Source of the DNA: Desulfobacterales bacterium RIFOXYA12_FULL_46_15
Lineage (GTDB): Bacteria; Desulfobacterota; Desulfobacteria; Desulfobacterales; Desulfobacteraceae
Length of the DNA stretch: 34,150 nt
Direction of reading: 5' to 3'
Assembly: GCA_001799395.1 (NCBI GenBank)
Contig: MGTJ01000171.1
Span: 1 to 34,150 of the forward strand
This document shows, piece after piece, positions 26,633 to 34,150 of the stretch. Within the stretch, counting starts at the first letter, position 1, and every line of letters begins with the position of its first letter. Under the pieces are notes generated by a model that saw only the letters and a program-made list of their open reading frames with translations, made no database searches and was not told the DNA's origin. Made by a program: the position numbers and the translations under genes.

Positions 26633-27487
26633 ATGGAAAATAAAAAAATGGCCTTTAGCGGGTCCTGGTATCCGGCAACGGCCCGTGAATGTGAATCATC
26701 CATAGAAAAATTTTTAAGGGAAAAACAAGGTCCTTTGAAGGGTTCTTTTATCGGCGGCATTGTTCCCCATGCAGGCTGGTATTTTTCAGGCTCCATTGCC
26801 TGCAGGGTCATTGCTTCGCTTAAATCAGATGAAAAAACAGACACCATTGTCCTGTTCGGTGCCCATATGCATAAGCAGTCCGAACCCTTTATCCTGAGCC
26901 ATGGTGCAGTTGAAACCCCTTTTGGAGATATCGAGGTGGATACGGAACTTGCGGATAGAATCTGCGATAGCATCAGTATCAAAAAAAGACCTCCATCCAA
27001 ATTTCCGGACGAGAACACCCTGGAACTTCAGATCCCCTTTATCCGGTATTTTTTTCCTGGGGCAAAAATTGTAGTCATGGGGGTTGCCCCCTCTTTTTTT
27101 GCATCCGTCATCGGGTGTACGGCAGCAGAGGAAGCCGGGCGGTTGTCAAAAAAAATCAGGATTATCGGCTCAACAGACATGACCCATTATGGGCCTGATT
27201 TCGGGTTCACAACTGAAGGATCGGGTCAAAAAGCCCTTGAATGGGTGAAAAATATAAATGACCGGTCTGCCATGGAAGCCATGATAAGGATGGATGAAGA
27301 AAAGATTATCAGGGAGGGTCTTTCCCATCAAAATATGTGCTGCCCGGGTGCTGCCGCTGCCACGGCAGCGGCAGTAAAAAAAATGGGCGCAGTCAGGGCT
27401 GTTCAGCTTGACTACGCCACAAGTTTTGAAAAATCGGCTTCCGCAAGTTTTGTCGGATATGCCGGGATTCTTTATGCCTTATCCTGA
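26633..27487 (+). CDS. amrB: AmmeMemoRadiSam system protein B (Memo family)
   Basis: The 284-residue protein has the Memo fold markers: GSWYPA near the N-terminus, VPHAGWYFSG (H46), FGAHMH (H78, H80), TDMTHYGPDF (H185) and CCPGAAAA (C236/C237). These correspond to the metal-site His/Cys residues of the human Memo protein. Members are often encoded with an AMMECR1-domain protein and a radical SAM protein; neither is adjacent here. Biochemical function is unsettled; a redox or radical-linked role is proposed for the system. GAAAGGGGGGA lies before the ATG. The 3' end overlaps the convergent gltX by 16 bases. Confidence 0.92.
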   Translation: MENKKMAFSGSWYPATARECESSIEKFLREKQGPLKGSFIGGIVPHAGWYFSGSIACRVIASLKSDEKTDTIVLFGAHMHKQSEPFILSHGAVETPFGDIEVDTELADRICDSISIKKRPPSKFPDENTLELQIPFIRYFFPGAKIVVMGVAPSFFASVIGCTAAEEAGRLSKKIRIIGSTDMTHYGPDFGFTTEGSGQKALEWVKNINDRSAMEAMIRMDEEKIIREGLSHQNMCCPGAAAATAAAVKKMGAVRAVQLDYATSFEKSASASFVGYAGILYALS

Positions 27488-28887
27488 ATAAACCGGACAG
27501 CCTTTCTGATTCTCTTTATTGTTTTTTCTTTGCCAAGCACCAGCAGCATTTCAAATATACCGGGGCTGACCGTTGTTCCTGTGACGGCAACCCTCAGGGG
27601 CTGGGCAATTTTTCCGAATTTATGCCCGGTTTCCTCAATAATGAATTTGAAAACAGTTTCAAGGGCTTCATGGGTGTAGGGGTCAAGGGTATCTATCATT
27701 TCTGCAGATTTTTCCAGAACAGGGAGCATGTCCGGCAATAGAAATTTATCTGCTGCGGTTTTATCATATTCCACTTCGTCCTTATAATAGAATGCAGCTC
27801 CTTCTGCCATTTCAACAAGGGTTTTACTCCTCGGCTGAAGGGTCTGAATGGCTCCTATGGTAAAGGCATCATTTTTGGCCTCAATGCCCAGATCGTTTAA
27901 GTGAAAGAGCAGGGGACCGGCCAGTTCTTCAGGCGTTTTTTTCTGGATATGTTTTGAGTTTAAGGCCATGAGCTTATCCGTGTCAAACATGGAAGCCGAC
28001 CTTCCCAGGTGTTCAAGGTCAAATACGTCAATAAGTTCGGCCCGGTCAAAAAATTCCTGATCCCCATGGGACCATCCCAGCCTTACCAGGTAATTGATCA
28101 TGGCATCGGGTAAAAATCCCATTTTCCGGTATTCCCCCACAGACATGGCTCCATGCCGTTTGCTCAACCTTGTTTTGTCGGAACCTAAGACCATGGGGAC
28201 ATGGCCGAAAATCGGCATGTCGGCTCCCAGGGCCGAATAGATAAGCATCTGCTTGGGCGTATTGATTAAATGGTCATCCCCCCGGATAATGGTATTGATC
28301 CCCATGGTGATATCATCAATGACCACAGCCAGGTTATACATGGCAGAGCCGTCGCTTCTGCGGATAATGAAATCATCAATTTCAGAATTCCGGAATGCAG
28401 TATCTCCTTTGACAATATCTTCAACAACTGTGGCTCCAGAGTCAGGGGTTTTCAGGCGGACCACGGTATCAGGGCCTTTTTTAAGATTTAAATTCCTGCA
28501 TTTCCCGTTATACATGGGTTTTAAGCCTTTGGCCTTTGCCTCTTCCCGCATAGCATCCACTTCGTCCGGGGTGCAGGAACAATAATAAGCATGACCGGAT
28601 TCAATGAGTTTTTCAATATATTCATCATAGATATGATATCTCCGGGTTTGAAAATAGGGGCCATCATCCCAGTCAATGCCGAGCCATTCAAGTGATTCCA
28701 ATATGGCATCCACGGATTCACTGGTGGACCTGGCCGCATCCGTATCTTCTATTCTCAAGACAAATCTGCCTTTGGTTTTTCTTGCATACAGCCAGTTAAA
28801 GAGTGCGGTTCTGGCTCCGCCGATATGAAGATAACCGGTCGGAGACGGGGGAAAGCGTGTAACAATGGGTTTTATTGGGGGGTTCAT
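27472..28887 (-). CDS. gltX: Glutamyl-tRNA synthetase
   Basis: The 471-residue class Ib synthetase has PSPTGYLHIGG (HIGH variant, residues 15-24) and SDKTRLSKRHG (KMSKS variant, 236-246). Three of the four zinc-ligand positions of the E. coli type are kept (C103, C105, C130); the fourth is not a His. It charges tRNA(Glu), and because gatB is present it probably also mischarges tRNA(Gln). The ATG has GGAG five bases upstream. It is monocistronic and converges on amrB. Confidence 0.98.
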   Translation of the reverse strand: MNPPIKPIVTRFPPSPTGYLHIGGARTALFNWLYARKTKGRFVLRIEDTDAARSTSESVDAILESLEWLGIDWDDGPYFQTRRYHIYDEYIEKLIESGHAYYCSCTPDEVDAMREEAKAKGLKPMYNGKCRNLNLKKGPDTVVRLKTPDSGATVVEDIVKGDTAFRNSEIDDFIIRRSDGSAMYNLAVVIDDITMGINTIIRGDDHLINTPKQMLIYSALGADMPIFGHVPMVLGSDKTRLSKRHGAMSVGEYRKMGFLPDAMINYLVRLGWSHGDQEFFDRAELIDVFDLEHLGRSASMFDTDKLMALNSKHIQKKTPEELAGPLLFHLNDLGIEAKNDAFTIGAIQTLQPRSKTLVEMAEGAAFYYKDEVEYDKTAADKFLLPDMLPVLEKSAEMIDTLDPYTHEALETVFKFIIEETGHKFGKIAQPLRVAVTGTTVSPGIFEMLLVLGKEKTIKRIRKAVRFIQDKA

Positions 28888-28970
28888 GGGATCTCCGTAA
28901 AATAAATATTGTGTAAAATCGAGCCCTTAAGTATCATAAAACTTTGATTAGAGCAACAGGGTTTAATTTC

Positions 28971-28999
28971 TTGACTCTTTTTTTAAATTAGGGTAAATA
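28971..28999 (+). promoter_or_regulatory. Candidate promoter of the rpmF-acpP operon
   Basis: TTGACT (28971-28976) is followed after 17 bases by TAAATA (28994-28999). The -35 matches consensus in five of six bases; the -10 is weaker. It sits in the 179-base gap between the divergent gltX and rpmF, about 60 bases before the rpmF start. Confidence 0.4.
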
Positions 29000-29066
29000 A
29001 ATGTGTTTTATTCCATAAGCAGTATATGGTGGATAATCAATAAAATAATATAGTTAGGAGAAAACA

Positions 29067-29255
29067 ATGGCAGTACCCAAGCAGCGGAGCTCTAAAGCAA
29101 GAGGCAGAAAGAGGCGGACACATTACAAAGTAAGCGCACCCACAGTCGGTGTATGCCCTGAATGTCAGGAACCCAAACTTCCCCATGCAGCCTGTCCTGA
29201 ATGCGGCGCTTACAAAGAAAGAAATGTAAAACCTACAGTAGAGAGTGAAGAATAA
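29067..29255 (+). CDS. rpmF: Ribosomal protein bL32
   Basis: The 62-residue protein begins [19 protein letters not shown], the universal L32 start. It has the zinc-binding pair CPEC (near 28-31) and CPEC (near 41-44), so it is the zinc-containing form. A strong AGGAG lies before the ATG. It is the first gene of the downstream core operon, followed by acpP after 23 bases. Confidence 0.98.
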   Translation: MAVPKQRSSKARGRKRRTHYKVSAPTVGVCPECQEPKLPHAACPECGAYKERNVKPTVESEE

Positions 29256-29278
29256 ACAAAGGAGCCAGTCTAATTATT

Positions 29279-29512
29279 ATGACTGTTGAAACAAAAATAA
29301 AAAAAGTGATTGCAGAAAAAATTCCGGGTCTGGATGTCGAAGACATACTCCCGGAAGCATCCCTGATTGAAGATCTGGGCGCAGACTCCCTGACCATTGT
29401 TGAGCTGATCATGTCAATGGAGGAAATTTTTGATATTGAGATTGATGATGAGGATGCAGAAAAACTGATCACAGTCCAGGACGCCATTGATTTCATCAAG
29501 GCAAAATCCTGA
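29279..29512 (+). CDS. acpP: Acyl carrier protein
   Basis: The 77-residue acidic helical protein has the phosphopantetheine site [10 protein letters not shown], with Ser37 as the attachment residue. Length and sequence fit the fatty-acid ACP rather than a polyketide carrier. It is unusual in lacking fabF directly after it; rpiB follows by 15 bases. Confidence 0.97.
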   Translation: MTVETKIKKVIAEKIPGLDVEDILPEASLIEDLGADSLTIVELIMSMEEIFDIEIDDEDAEKLITVQDAIDFIKAKS

Positions 29513-29527
29513 TCATCAGGAAAGCAT

Positions 29528-29968
29528 ATGGATAAGGAAAAGCCCATTATTATTGGAAGCGACCATGCCGCCTTTGAATTAAAGGAAAAAATCAAAGGGT
29601 ATCTTCTGGGAAAAGGATTTCAGGTGGAAGATGCAGGGACACACAGCATCGCTTCGGTCAGTTATGTCGATTATGGAAAAAAAGTGGCTGAAGCGATTTC
29701 CCAAGGCCGGTTTTCCCGAGGGATTCTACTTTGCGGCACAGGGCTTGGCATGTCCATGGTGGCCAACCGGTTCCGAAATGTCAGGGCAGCACTCTGCTCT
29801 GATATTTTTTCCGTAAAAATGAGCCGGATTCATAATGATTCCAATATTCTTGTCCTGGGTGGACGGATACTGGGGGACATTCTTGCGTTTGAACTTGTTC
29901 AGACCTGGCTCGATACCGGATTTGAGGGCGGGCGTCACCTGGAACGGATTCAAAGTATGGACGCCTGA
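29528..29968 (+). CDS. rpiB: Ribose-5-phosphate isomerase B
   Basis: The 146-residue protein has the RpiB start IIIGSDHAAFELKEKIKGYL, the active-site segment LLCGTGLGMSMVANRFRNVRAALCSD and the closing HNDSNILVLGGRILG. It interconverts ribose 5-phosphate and ribulose 5-phosphate, feeding nucleotide and riboflavin synthesis; both ribE-pathway genes and glyA lie downstream in the same operon. The ATG is preceded by AGGAAAG. Confidence 0.97.
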   Translation: MDKEKPIIIGSDHAAFELKEKIKGYLLGKGFQVEDAGTHSIASVSYVDYGKKVAEAISQGRFSRGILLCGTGLGMSMVANRFRNVRAALCSDIFSVKMSRIHNDSNILVLGGRILGDILAFELVQTWLDTGFEGGRHLERIQSMDA

Positions 29969-30040
29969 TAAGGCGGAGCAGTGGATATCGGGTGCAAACC
30001 AAGGGTATGTTTTCTAATGACAGGCAAAAGGGATCATTAT

Positions 30041-31279
30041 ATGGGGTATATAGAACAAACAGATTCTCAGGTTGCAAAGATAATTGAGCAGGAGGCAGAC
30101 CGCCAGGAATACGGTTTGAACCTGATTGCTTCGGAAAATACCGTCAGCCGGGCGGTAATGGAAGCTCAAGGCTCCATCCTGACCAATAAATATGCAGAAG
30201 GATATCCTGCCCGGAGATATTATGGGGGATGTGAATTTATAGACCAGGTGGAAGATCTGGCCATAGAGAGAGCCAAGCGGCTCTTCAATGTTGAATATGC
30301 CAATGTCCAGCCCCATTCCGGTTCCGGGGCTAATATGGCTGCTTATTTTGCCCTGCTGAACCCGGGGGATAAAATCCTGGCCATGGATCTTACCCATGGC
30401 GGTCACCTTACCCATGGCGCTGCCGTCAGTTTTTCAGGCAAACTCTACCAATTTGCCCATTACGGCCTGTCCCCGGAAACGGAAATGATTGACTTAAATC
30501 AGGTCGAGACCCTTGCAAAACAACATCGTCCGAAACTGATTGTGGCCGGCGCCAGTGCCTATCCGAGAATCATCGATTTTAAAGGATTTTCCCAGATTGC
30601 AAAATCAGTCGATGCCCTTTTTATGGTAGATATGGCCCATATTGCAGGGCTTGTGGCTGCCGGGGTTCATCCAAGCCCGGTCGGGTTTGCCGACGTGATT
30701 ACAACCACCACCCATAAAACCCTCCGGGGGCCTCGCGGCGGGTTGATTCTGTCTTCGGAAGAATTTGCGAAAAAAATATCCAGCCAGATTTTTCCCGGTA
30801 TCCAGGGGGGACCCTTGATGCATGTGATTGCAGCAAAGGCAGTGGCCCTGAAAGAGGCCATGGGTGAATCTTTTAAAAATTATCAGCGCCAGGTTGTGAA
30901 AAATACGGCTGTGCTGGCCGGCGTGATCATGGAAAGAGGATATAGGCTTGTTTCCGGTGGAACAGACAATCATATGGTGCTGGTGGATTTCAGCGGAAAA
31001 GAGATTTCCGGAAAAGATGCTGAAGAGTGTCTCGGGAAAGCCGGGATTACGGTGAATAAGAATTCAGTCCCCAATGAGAAGCGCAGCCCTTTTGTTACCA
31101 GTGGTATCCGTATCGGAATGCCGCTTGTGACATCAAGGGGAATGATGGAGGACGCTGCCAGGGAAGTCGGGTCCTATATCTGTGATGTTTTAGACGATGC
31201 ATCAAAGGTTGATGCTGTGAAAAAGAAAGTCAGAGATCTTTGTGCAAGCTATCCTTTGTATAAAGAGAACCAGGCATGA
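30041..31279 (+). CDS. glyA: Serine hydroxymethyltransferase
   Basis: The 412-residue PLP enzyme contains [12 protein letters not shown] near the N-terminus, the GGHLTHGA segment and [14 protein letters not shown] with the PLP lysine K226. The frame is open from 29981, but the family start (short segment before LIASEN) and an AAAGGGA about eight bases upstream favour the ATG at 30041. It converts serine and tetrahydrofolate to glycine and methylene-tetrahydrofolate. Its stop overlaps the next start by four bases (ATGA). Confidence 0.97.
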   Translation: MGYIEQTDSQVAKIIEQEADRQEYGLNLIASENTVSRAVMEAQGSILTNKYAEGYPARRYYGGCEFIDQVEDLAIERAKRLFNVEYANVQPHSGSGANMAAYFALLNPGDKILAMDLTHGGHLTHGAAVSFSGKLYQFAHYGLSPETEMIDLNQVETLAKQHRPKLIVAGASAYPRIIDFKGFSQIAKSVDALFMVDMAHIAGLVAAGVHPSPVGFADVITTTTHKTLRGPRGGLILSSEEFAKKISSQIFPGIQGGPLMHVIAAKAVALKEAMGESFKNYQRQVVKNTAVLAGVIMERGYRLVSGGTDNHMVLVDFSGKEISGKDAEECLGKAGITVNKNSVPNEKRSPFVTSGIRIGMPLVTSRGMMEDAAREVGSYICDVLDDASKVDAVKKKVRDLCASYPLYKENQA

Positions 31280-31752
31280 CGGAACCATCTTCTTCAGCCC
31301 TGTCATCAGACAGACCTACCTGGCACGAATATTTCATGGGAATCTGTGATCTTGTCTCCAGCCGGTCCACCTGTATTCGAAGAAAGGTCGGCGCAGTGTT
31401 GGTCAAGGAAAAACGGATATTATGTTCAGGCTATAACGGTGCTCCCGCCAATGTCCCCCACTGCCGGGAGACCGGGTGTTTAAGGGAAAAACTGAATGTG
31501 CCTTCAGGGGAAAAACATGAACTGTGCCGTGGTGTCCATGCAGAACAGAATGCCATTATCCAGGCAGCCTTTCACGGTATTCCCGTAAACGGCTCTATTC
31601 TTTACTGCACTAACCAGCCGTGTTCCATCTGCGCAAAAATGATTATCAATGCCGGAATTCTGGCTGTGTATTACCGGGATGAATATGAAGATGCATTAAC
31701 CCTTGATATGTTTGACCATGCAAAAGTAAAGTTTGTTCGGCTTTCCACCTGA
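31276..31752 (+). CDS. Deoxycytidylate (dCMP) deaminase
   Basis: The 158-residue zinc deaminase has HAEQNAI (H88, E90) and PCSICAK (C116, C119), the catalytic zinc site. An extra group of His/Cys residues (C50 to C68 region, C84) resembles the second zinc site of T4-type and ComEB-type dCMP deaminases. It makes dUMP for thymidylate synthesis, which uses the methylene-tetrahydrofolate produced by the upstream glyA product. Confidence 0.94.
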   Translation: MTEPSSSALSSDRPTWHEYFMGICDLVSSRSTCIRRKVGAVLVKEKRILCSGYNGAPANVPHCRETGCLREKLNVPSGEKHELCRGVHAEQNAIIQAAFHGIPVNGSILYCTNQPCSICAKMIINAGILAVYYRDEYEDALTLDMFDHAKVKFVRLST

Positions 31753-31770
31753 TCTGAAAAAGAGACAAAA

Positions 31771-32277
31771 ATGAAATGCCCATTTTGCGGAAATAGAGAT
31801 ACAAAGGTGATTGATTCGCGTCCGGGCAAGTTTGAATTTGAGATCCGGAGGCGAAGAGAATGCCTCGACTGCACCCGCCGGTTCACGACCTATGAACGGC
31901 TTGAACAGATCCCGGTCATGATTGTGAAAAAAGACAGTCGCAGGGAAGAATTCAACCGGGAAAAAATTCTTGCCGGAATCATGAAGGCCTGTGAAAAGAG
32001 AGCGATCAGCATGGATCAGATTGAAGCCATGGTGGATGAAATTGAGCAGGGCCTGCGGGAGCGCAATGACCGGGAAGTCCCTTCCAAAATAGTGGGCGAA
32101 AAAATCATTGAAGCCTTAAAAAAAGTCGATGATGTGGCCTATGTCCGGTTTGCTTCTGTTTACCGGGAATTTAAAGATGTGGCTGATTTTATAGAAGAAT
32201 TGAAAGGACTGCTTCCCAAAGACTGCCTGCCGGCTGAATTTAATGTAATTCCGGATAAGACCCATGACCGATCATGA
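31771..32277 (+). CDS. nrdR: Transcriptional repressor NrdR
   Basis: The 168-residue protein has the zinc ribbon MKCPFCGNRDTKVIDSR...RRRRECLDCTRRFTTYER (C3, C6, C31, C34) and an ATP-cone domain (VIVKKDSRREEFNREKILAGIMKACEKR). It represses ribonucleotide reductase genes in response to ATP/dATP. It follows dCMP deaminase by 18 bases and overlaps ribD by 14, an arrangement common in this type of operon. Confidence 0.98.
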   Translation: MKCPFCGNRDTKVIDSRPGKFEFEIRRRRECLDCTRRFTTYERLEQIPVMIVKKDSRREEFNREKILAGIMKACEKRAISMDQIEAMVDEIEQGLRERNDREVPSKIVGEKIIEALKKVDDVAYVRFASVYREFKDVADFIEELKGLLPKDCLPAEFNVIPDKTHDRS

Positions 32278-33361
32278 ATACATGCAAAAAGCCATATCGC
32301 TTGCAAAAACAGCAAAAGGCTTTACATCTCCCAATCCCTGCGTGGGTGCAGTGGTGGTCAAAAACGGTGCTGTTATCGGGCAAGGGTATCACCGGAAGGC
32401 CGGACTTGCCCATGCCGAAGTGGAAGCCATTGATGATGCCGGACCAGACTCTGCCGGCGCAACCCTTTATGTGACCCTTGAACCCTGCAACCATTTTGGA
32501 AAGACCCCTCCCTGTACGCATAAGATTCTCCAGTCAAACATTAAAAAAGTAGTGGTGGGCTGCAACGATCCTAACCCCTTTGTCAACGGCGGCGGCATCC
32601 GGTTTCTTGAAGAAAATGGGGTTGAAGTGGTCACAGGGATTTTAAAGGAAGAGGCAGAAATTCTGATCGAAGATTTTATCTGGTATATCAAGAATGATAA
32701 AAAACCCTTTGTCATCCTGAAAACAGCCTCTACCCTGGATGGAAGAACGGCAACAGCCGTTGGGGATTCCAAATGGATCACGGGCAGGGCTTCAAGGGCC
32801 TTTGTCCATCAGATCCGCCATGAGGTGGATGCAATCTTGATCGGATCAGGAACCCTGCATGCGGATGATCCTTCCCTTACTTCAAGAATTGAAGGCCTTG
32901 AAACCAGTGATCCTGCAAGAATTATCCTGGATACCCATTTAAGCATAAAAGAAAATGCCCGGGTGCTGACCCAGAAATCCAATGCAAAAACCATTATTGT
33001 CACTCACCTTAAAGCCTTAGAAGAAAAAAGAGCCTTTTTTGAAAAAAAAGGAATTCAGATCATTGATGTGCCCTTGAAAGAAGGAAGGCTTGATTTAAAC
33101 GAACTCATGATTAAATTAGGCCAGATGTCGTTTTTAAGTGTTTTGATCGAAGGCGGCAGCACTGTGGCCGGAGCAGCCTTACAAACCGGGATTGTGAATA
33201 AGGTGCTGTTGTTCATGGCACCGCGGATTCTTGGCGGCAGTGACGGCAAACCCATGTTTGAAGGCAAGGGGCCAAAGCTGATAAAAGATGCTCTTGAGTT
33301 GAAAAATATGAGTGTCACCCGGTTTGAAAATGATATCCTGGTGAGCGGATATTTGAAATAA
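32264..33361 (+). CDS. ribD: Riboflavin deaminase/reductase RibD
   Basis: The 365-residue bifunctional enzyme has an N-terminal deaminase domain with HAEVEAI (H50, E52) and LEPCNHFGKTPPC (C75, C84) and a C-terminal reductase domain with TLDGRTATAVGDSKWITG and LIEGGSTVAGAAL. It carries out the second and third steps after GTP cyclohydrolase II in riboflavin synthesis. Translation begins inside nrdR. Confidence 0.98.
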   Translation: MTDHEYMQKAISLAKTAKGFTSPNPCVGAVVVKNGAVIGQGYHRKAGLAHAEVEAIDDAGPDSAGATLYVTLEPCNHFGKTPPCTHKILQSNIKKVVVGCNDPNPFVNGGGIRFLEENGVEVVTGILKEEAEILIEDFIWYIKNDKKPFVILKTASTLDGRTATAVGDSKWITGRASRAFVHQIRHEVDAILIGSGTLHADDPSLTSRIEGLETSDPARIILDTHLSIKENARVLTQKSNAKTIIVTHLKALEEKRAFFEKKGIQIIDVPLKEGRLDLNELMIKLGQMSFLSVLIEGGSTVAGAALQTGIVNKVLLFMAPRILGGSDGKPMFEGKGPKLIKDALELKNMSVTRFENDILVSGYLK

Positions 33362-33414
33362 GGTTGAAGATTTTTTGACAGCTCAAAGGGTAAAAGAGTT
33401 TAGGTTAAAGAGAA

Positions 33415-34083
33415 TTGTTTACAGGAATCATAGAAAGTTTTGGAGCCATCAAACGGATCGAATCCAAAGGGGAGGGTAAAATCCTTTCCATCGGCTGTGA
33501 TCTGGATCTGTCTGCAACAAAGATAGGGGATTCCATTGCCGTTAATGGGGCCTGTCTTACCGCCGTCAGTGTTGAGAAACATGGATTTAAAGTGGATATG
33601 GCACCTGAGACGGTTGAACGGACAACCTTTAAACATATGACAGTAGGGTCGAGGGTGAATATTGAACGGGCCCTGAAATTTTCAGACCGGATCGACGGGC
33701 ATCTGGTGTCAGGCCATATTGATGGAACCGGAATTATTTCCTCCATCCGAAGAAAGAGCAATGCCCTGATATTCAGGATCAATGTTCCGGCAAAGCTTGC
33801 TGAAGACATGATCGAAAAAGGATCGGTTGCTGTTGAAGGGATCAGCCTTACCATCAACCAATGCACGGATAAGGATTTTGAAGTGAGTATCATTCCCCAT
33901 ACGGCCGGTATTACCACCATCGGTCATAAAAAGGTGGGAGATGCCGTCAATATTGAAACCGATATGATTGGAAAATATATAAAGAAAATAATATCAAAGA
34001 GAAATTCCTCAAAAAATGATGCATTGCCTGAAGGTAAAAATGATATCAGCACGGAGCTTCTCGCAAGGAATGGATTTTTATAA
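33415..34083 (+). CDS. ribE: Riboflavin synthase, alpha chain
   Basis: The 222-residue protein starts at a TTG that gives the invariant N-terminus MFTGIIESFG. It has two lumazine-binding repeats, the first ending with GACLTAVSVE and the second starting HLVSGHIDGTGII. The C-terminal tail after KYIKKI is longer than usual by about 20 residues. The TTG has only a weak AAAGAG upstream, and lies 53 bases after ribD, so translation may be modest. Confidence 0.97.
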   Translation: MFTGIIESFGAIKRIESKGEGKILSIGCDLDLSATKIGDSIAVNGACLTAVSVEKHGFKVDMAPETVERTTFKHMTVGSRVNIERALKFSDRIDGHLVSGHIDGTGIISSIRRKSNALIFRINVPAKLAEDMIEKGSVAVEGISLTINQCTDKDFEVSIIPHTAGITTIGHKKVGDAVNIETDMIGKYIKKIISKRNSSKNDALPEGKNDISTELLARNGFL

Positions 34084-34101
34084 GATTAAGGATTGAGAAA
34101 C

Positions 34102-34150
34102 ATGCCTCATTTGACAATAGAACAGGCCATAGAAGAAATCAGAAAAGGGA
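34102..34150 (+). CDS. ribBA: Start of a ribBA-type gene (DHBP synthase), cut by window edge
   Basis: The ATG at 34102 opens MPHLTIEQAIEEIRKG, which fits the first helix of 3,4-dihydroxy-2-butanone-4-phosphate synthase, just before its conserved G-x-x-V-I-x-x-D-D segment. Position after ribD and ribE supports ribB or a ribBA fusion, but only 16 residues are visible so the C-terminal part cannot be judged. Confidence 0.7.
   Translation, partial: MPHLTIEQAIEEIRKG

Noticed and set aside
29981-30041. N-terminal extension of glyA
   Set aside because: Added residues have no match to the family start, and the ATG at 30041 has an AAAGGGA at good spacing.

Overview
The window looks like chromosomal DNA of an anaerobic deltaproteobacterium, most likely a sulfate reducer of the Desulfobacterales. 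The basis is the gene order rpmF-acpP-rpiB-glyA-(dCMP deaminase)-nrdR-ribD-ribE-ribBA, hydrogenase maturation genes (hypA, hypB), indirect glutamine/asparagine tRNA charging (gatB), a Gram-negative porin and several exported proteins. Genus placement is inference. Coding density is very high, no gap without a gene exceeds about 250 bases, and I see no rRNA, tRNA, CRISPR array or insertion sequence.

Layout. (1) 1-2361, minus strand: a radical SAM/SPASM-type protein followed by a glycosyltransferase that runs off the left edge. (2) 2582-12810, plus strand: a tightly packed five-gene operon encoding a short FtsX-type permease, a LolD/MacB-type ATPase, a 1609-residue protein that joins a degenerate M28-peptidase-like periplasmic domain to a full FtsX permease, and two very large polytopic membrane proteins (one DUF6785/DUF6784-like, one OPT-like). 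This is the best candidate for an undescribed system. (3) 12887-14768, plus: an exported protein, a two-domain protein of unknown function and a PqqD-like protein. (4) 19259-14773, minus: a small methyltransferase, an ABC exporter with a long insertion in its ATPase domain, a cyclic-nucleotide-binding-fold protein, an RsbW/SpoIIAB-like kinase-fold protein and a STAS antagonist. This is a partner-switching module linked to an exporter. (5) 20602-19364, minus: a porin with its own promoter, a long leader and a strong terminator.

(6) 22914-20849, minus: gatB followed by a small exported TolB/FlgO-like protein. (7) 23109-27487, plus: DUF2065, queA, tgt, hypA, hypB and an AmmeMemoRadiSam protein B (Memo) gene, converging on gltX (28887-27472, minus). 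queA and tgt act in queuosine synthesis; hypA and hypB deliver nickel to hydrogenase. (8) 29067-34150, plus: rpmF, acpP, rpiB, glyA, dCMP deaminase, nrdR, ribD, ribE and the start of ribBA, a housekeeping operon for ribosome, lipid, one-carbon, nucleotide and riboflavin metabolism. The plsX-fabHDG and fabF genes often found around acpP are absent here.

The right half is ordinary core metabolism. The left half, up to about 19.3 kb, is accessory and membrane-centred, and holds nearly all the proteins of unknown function.
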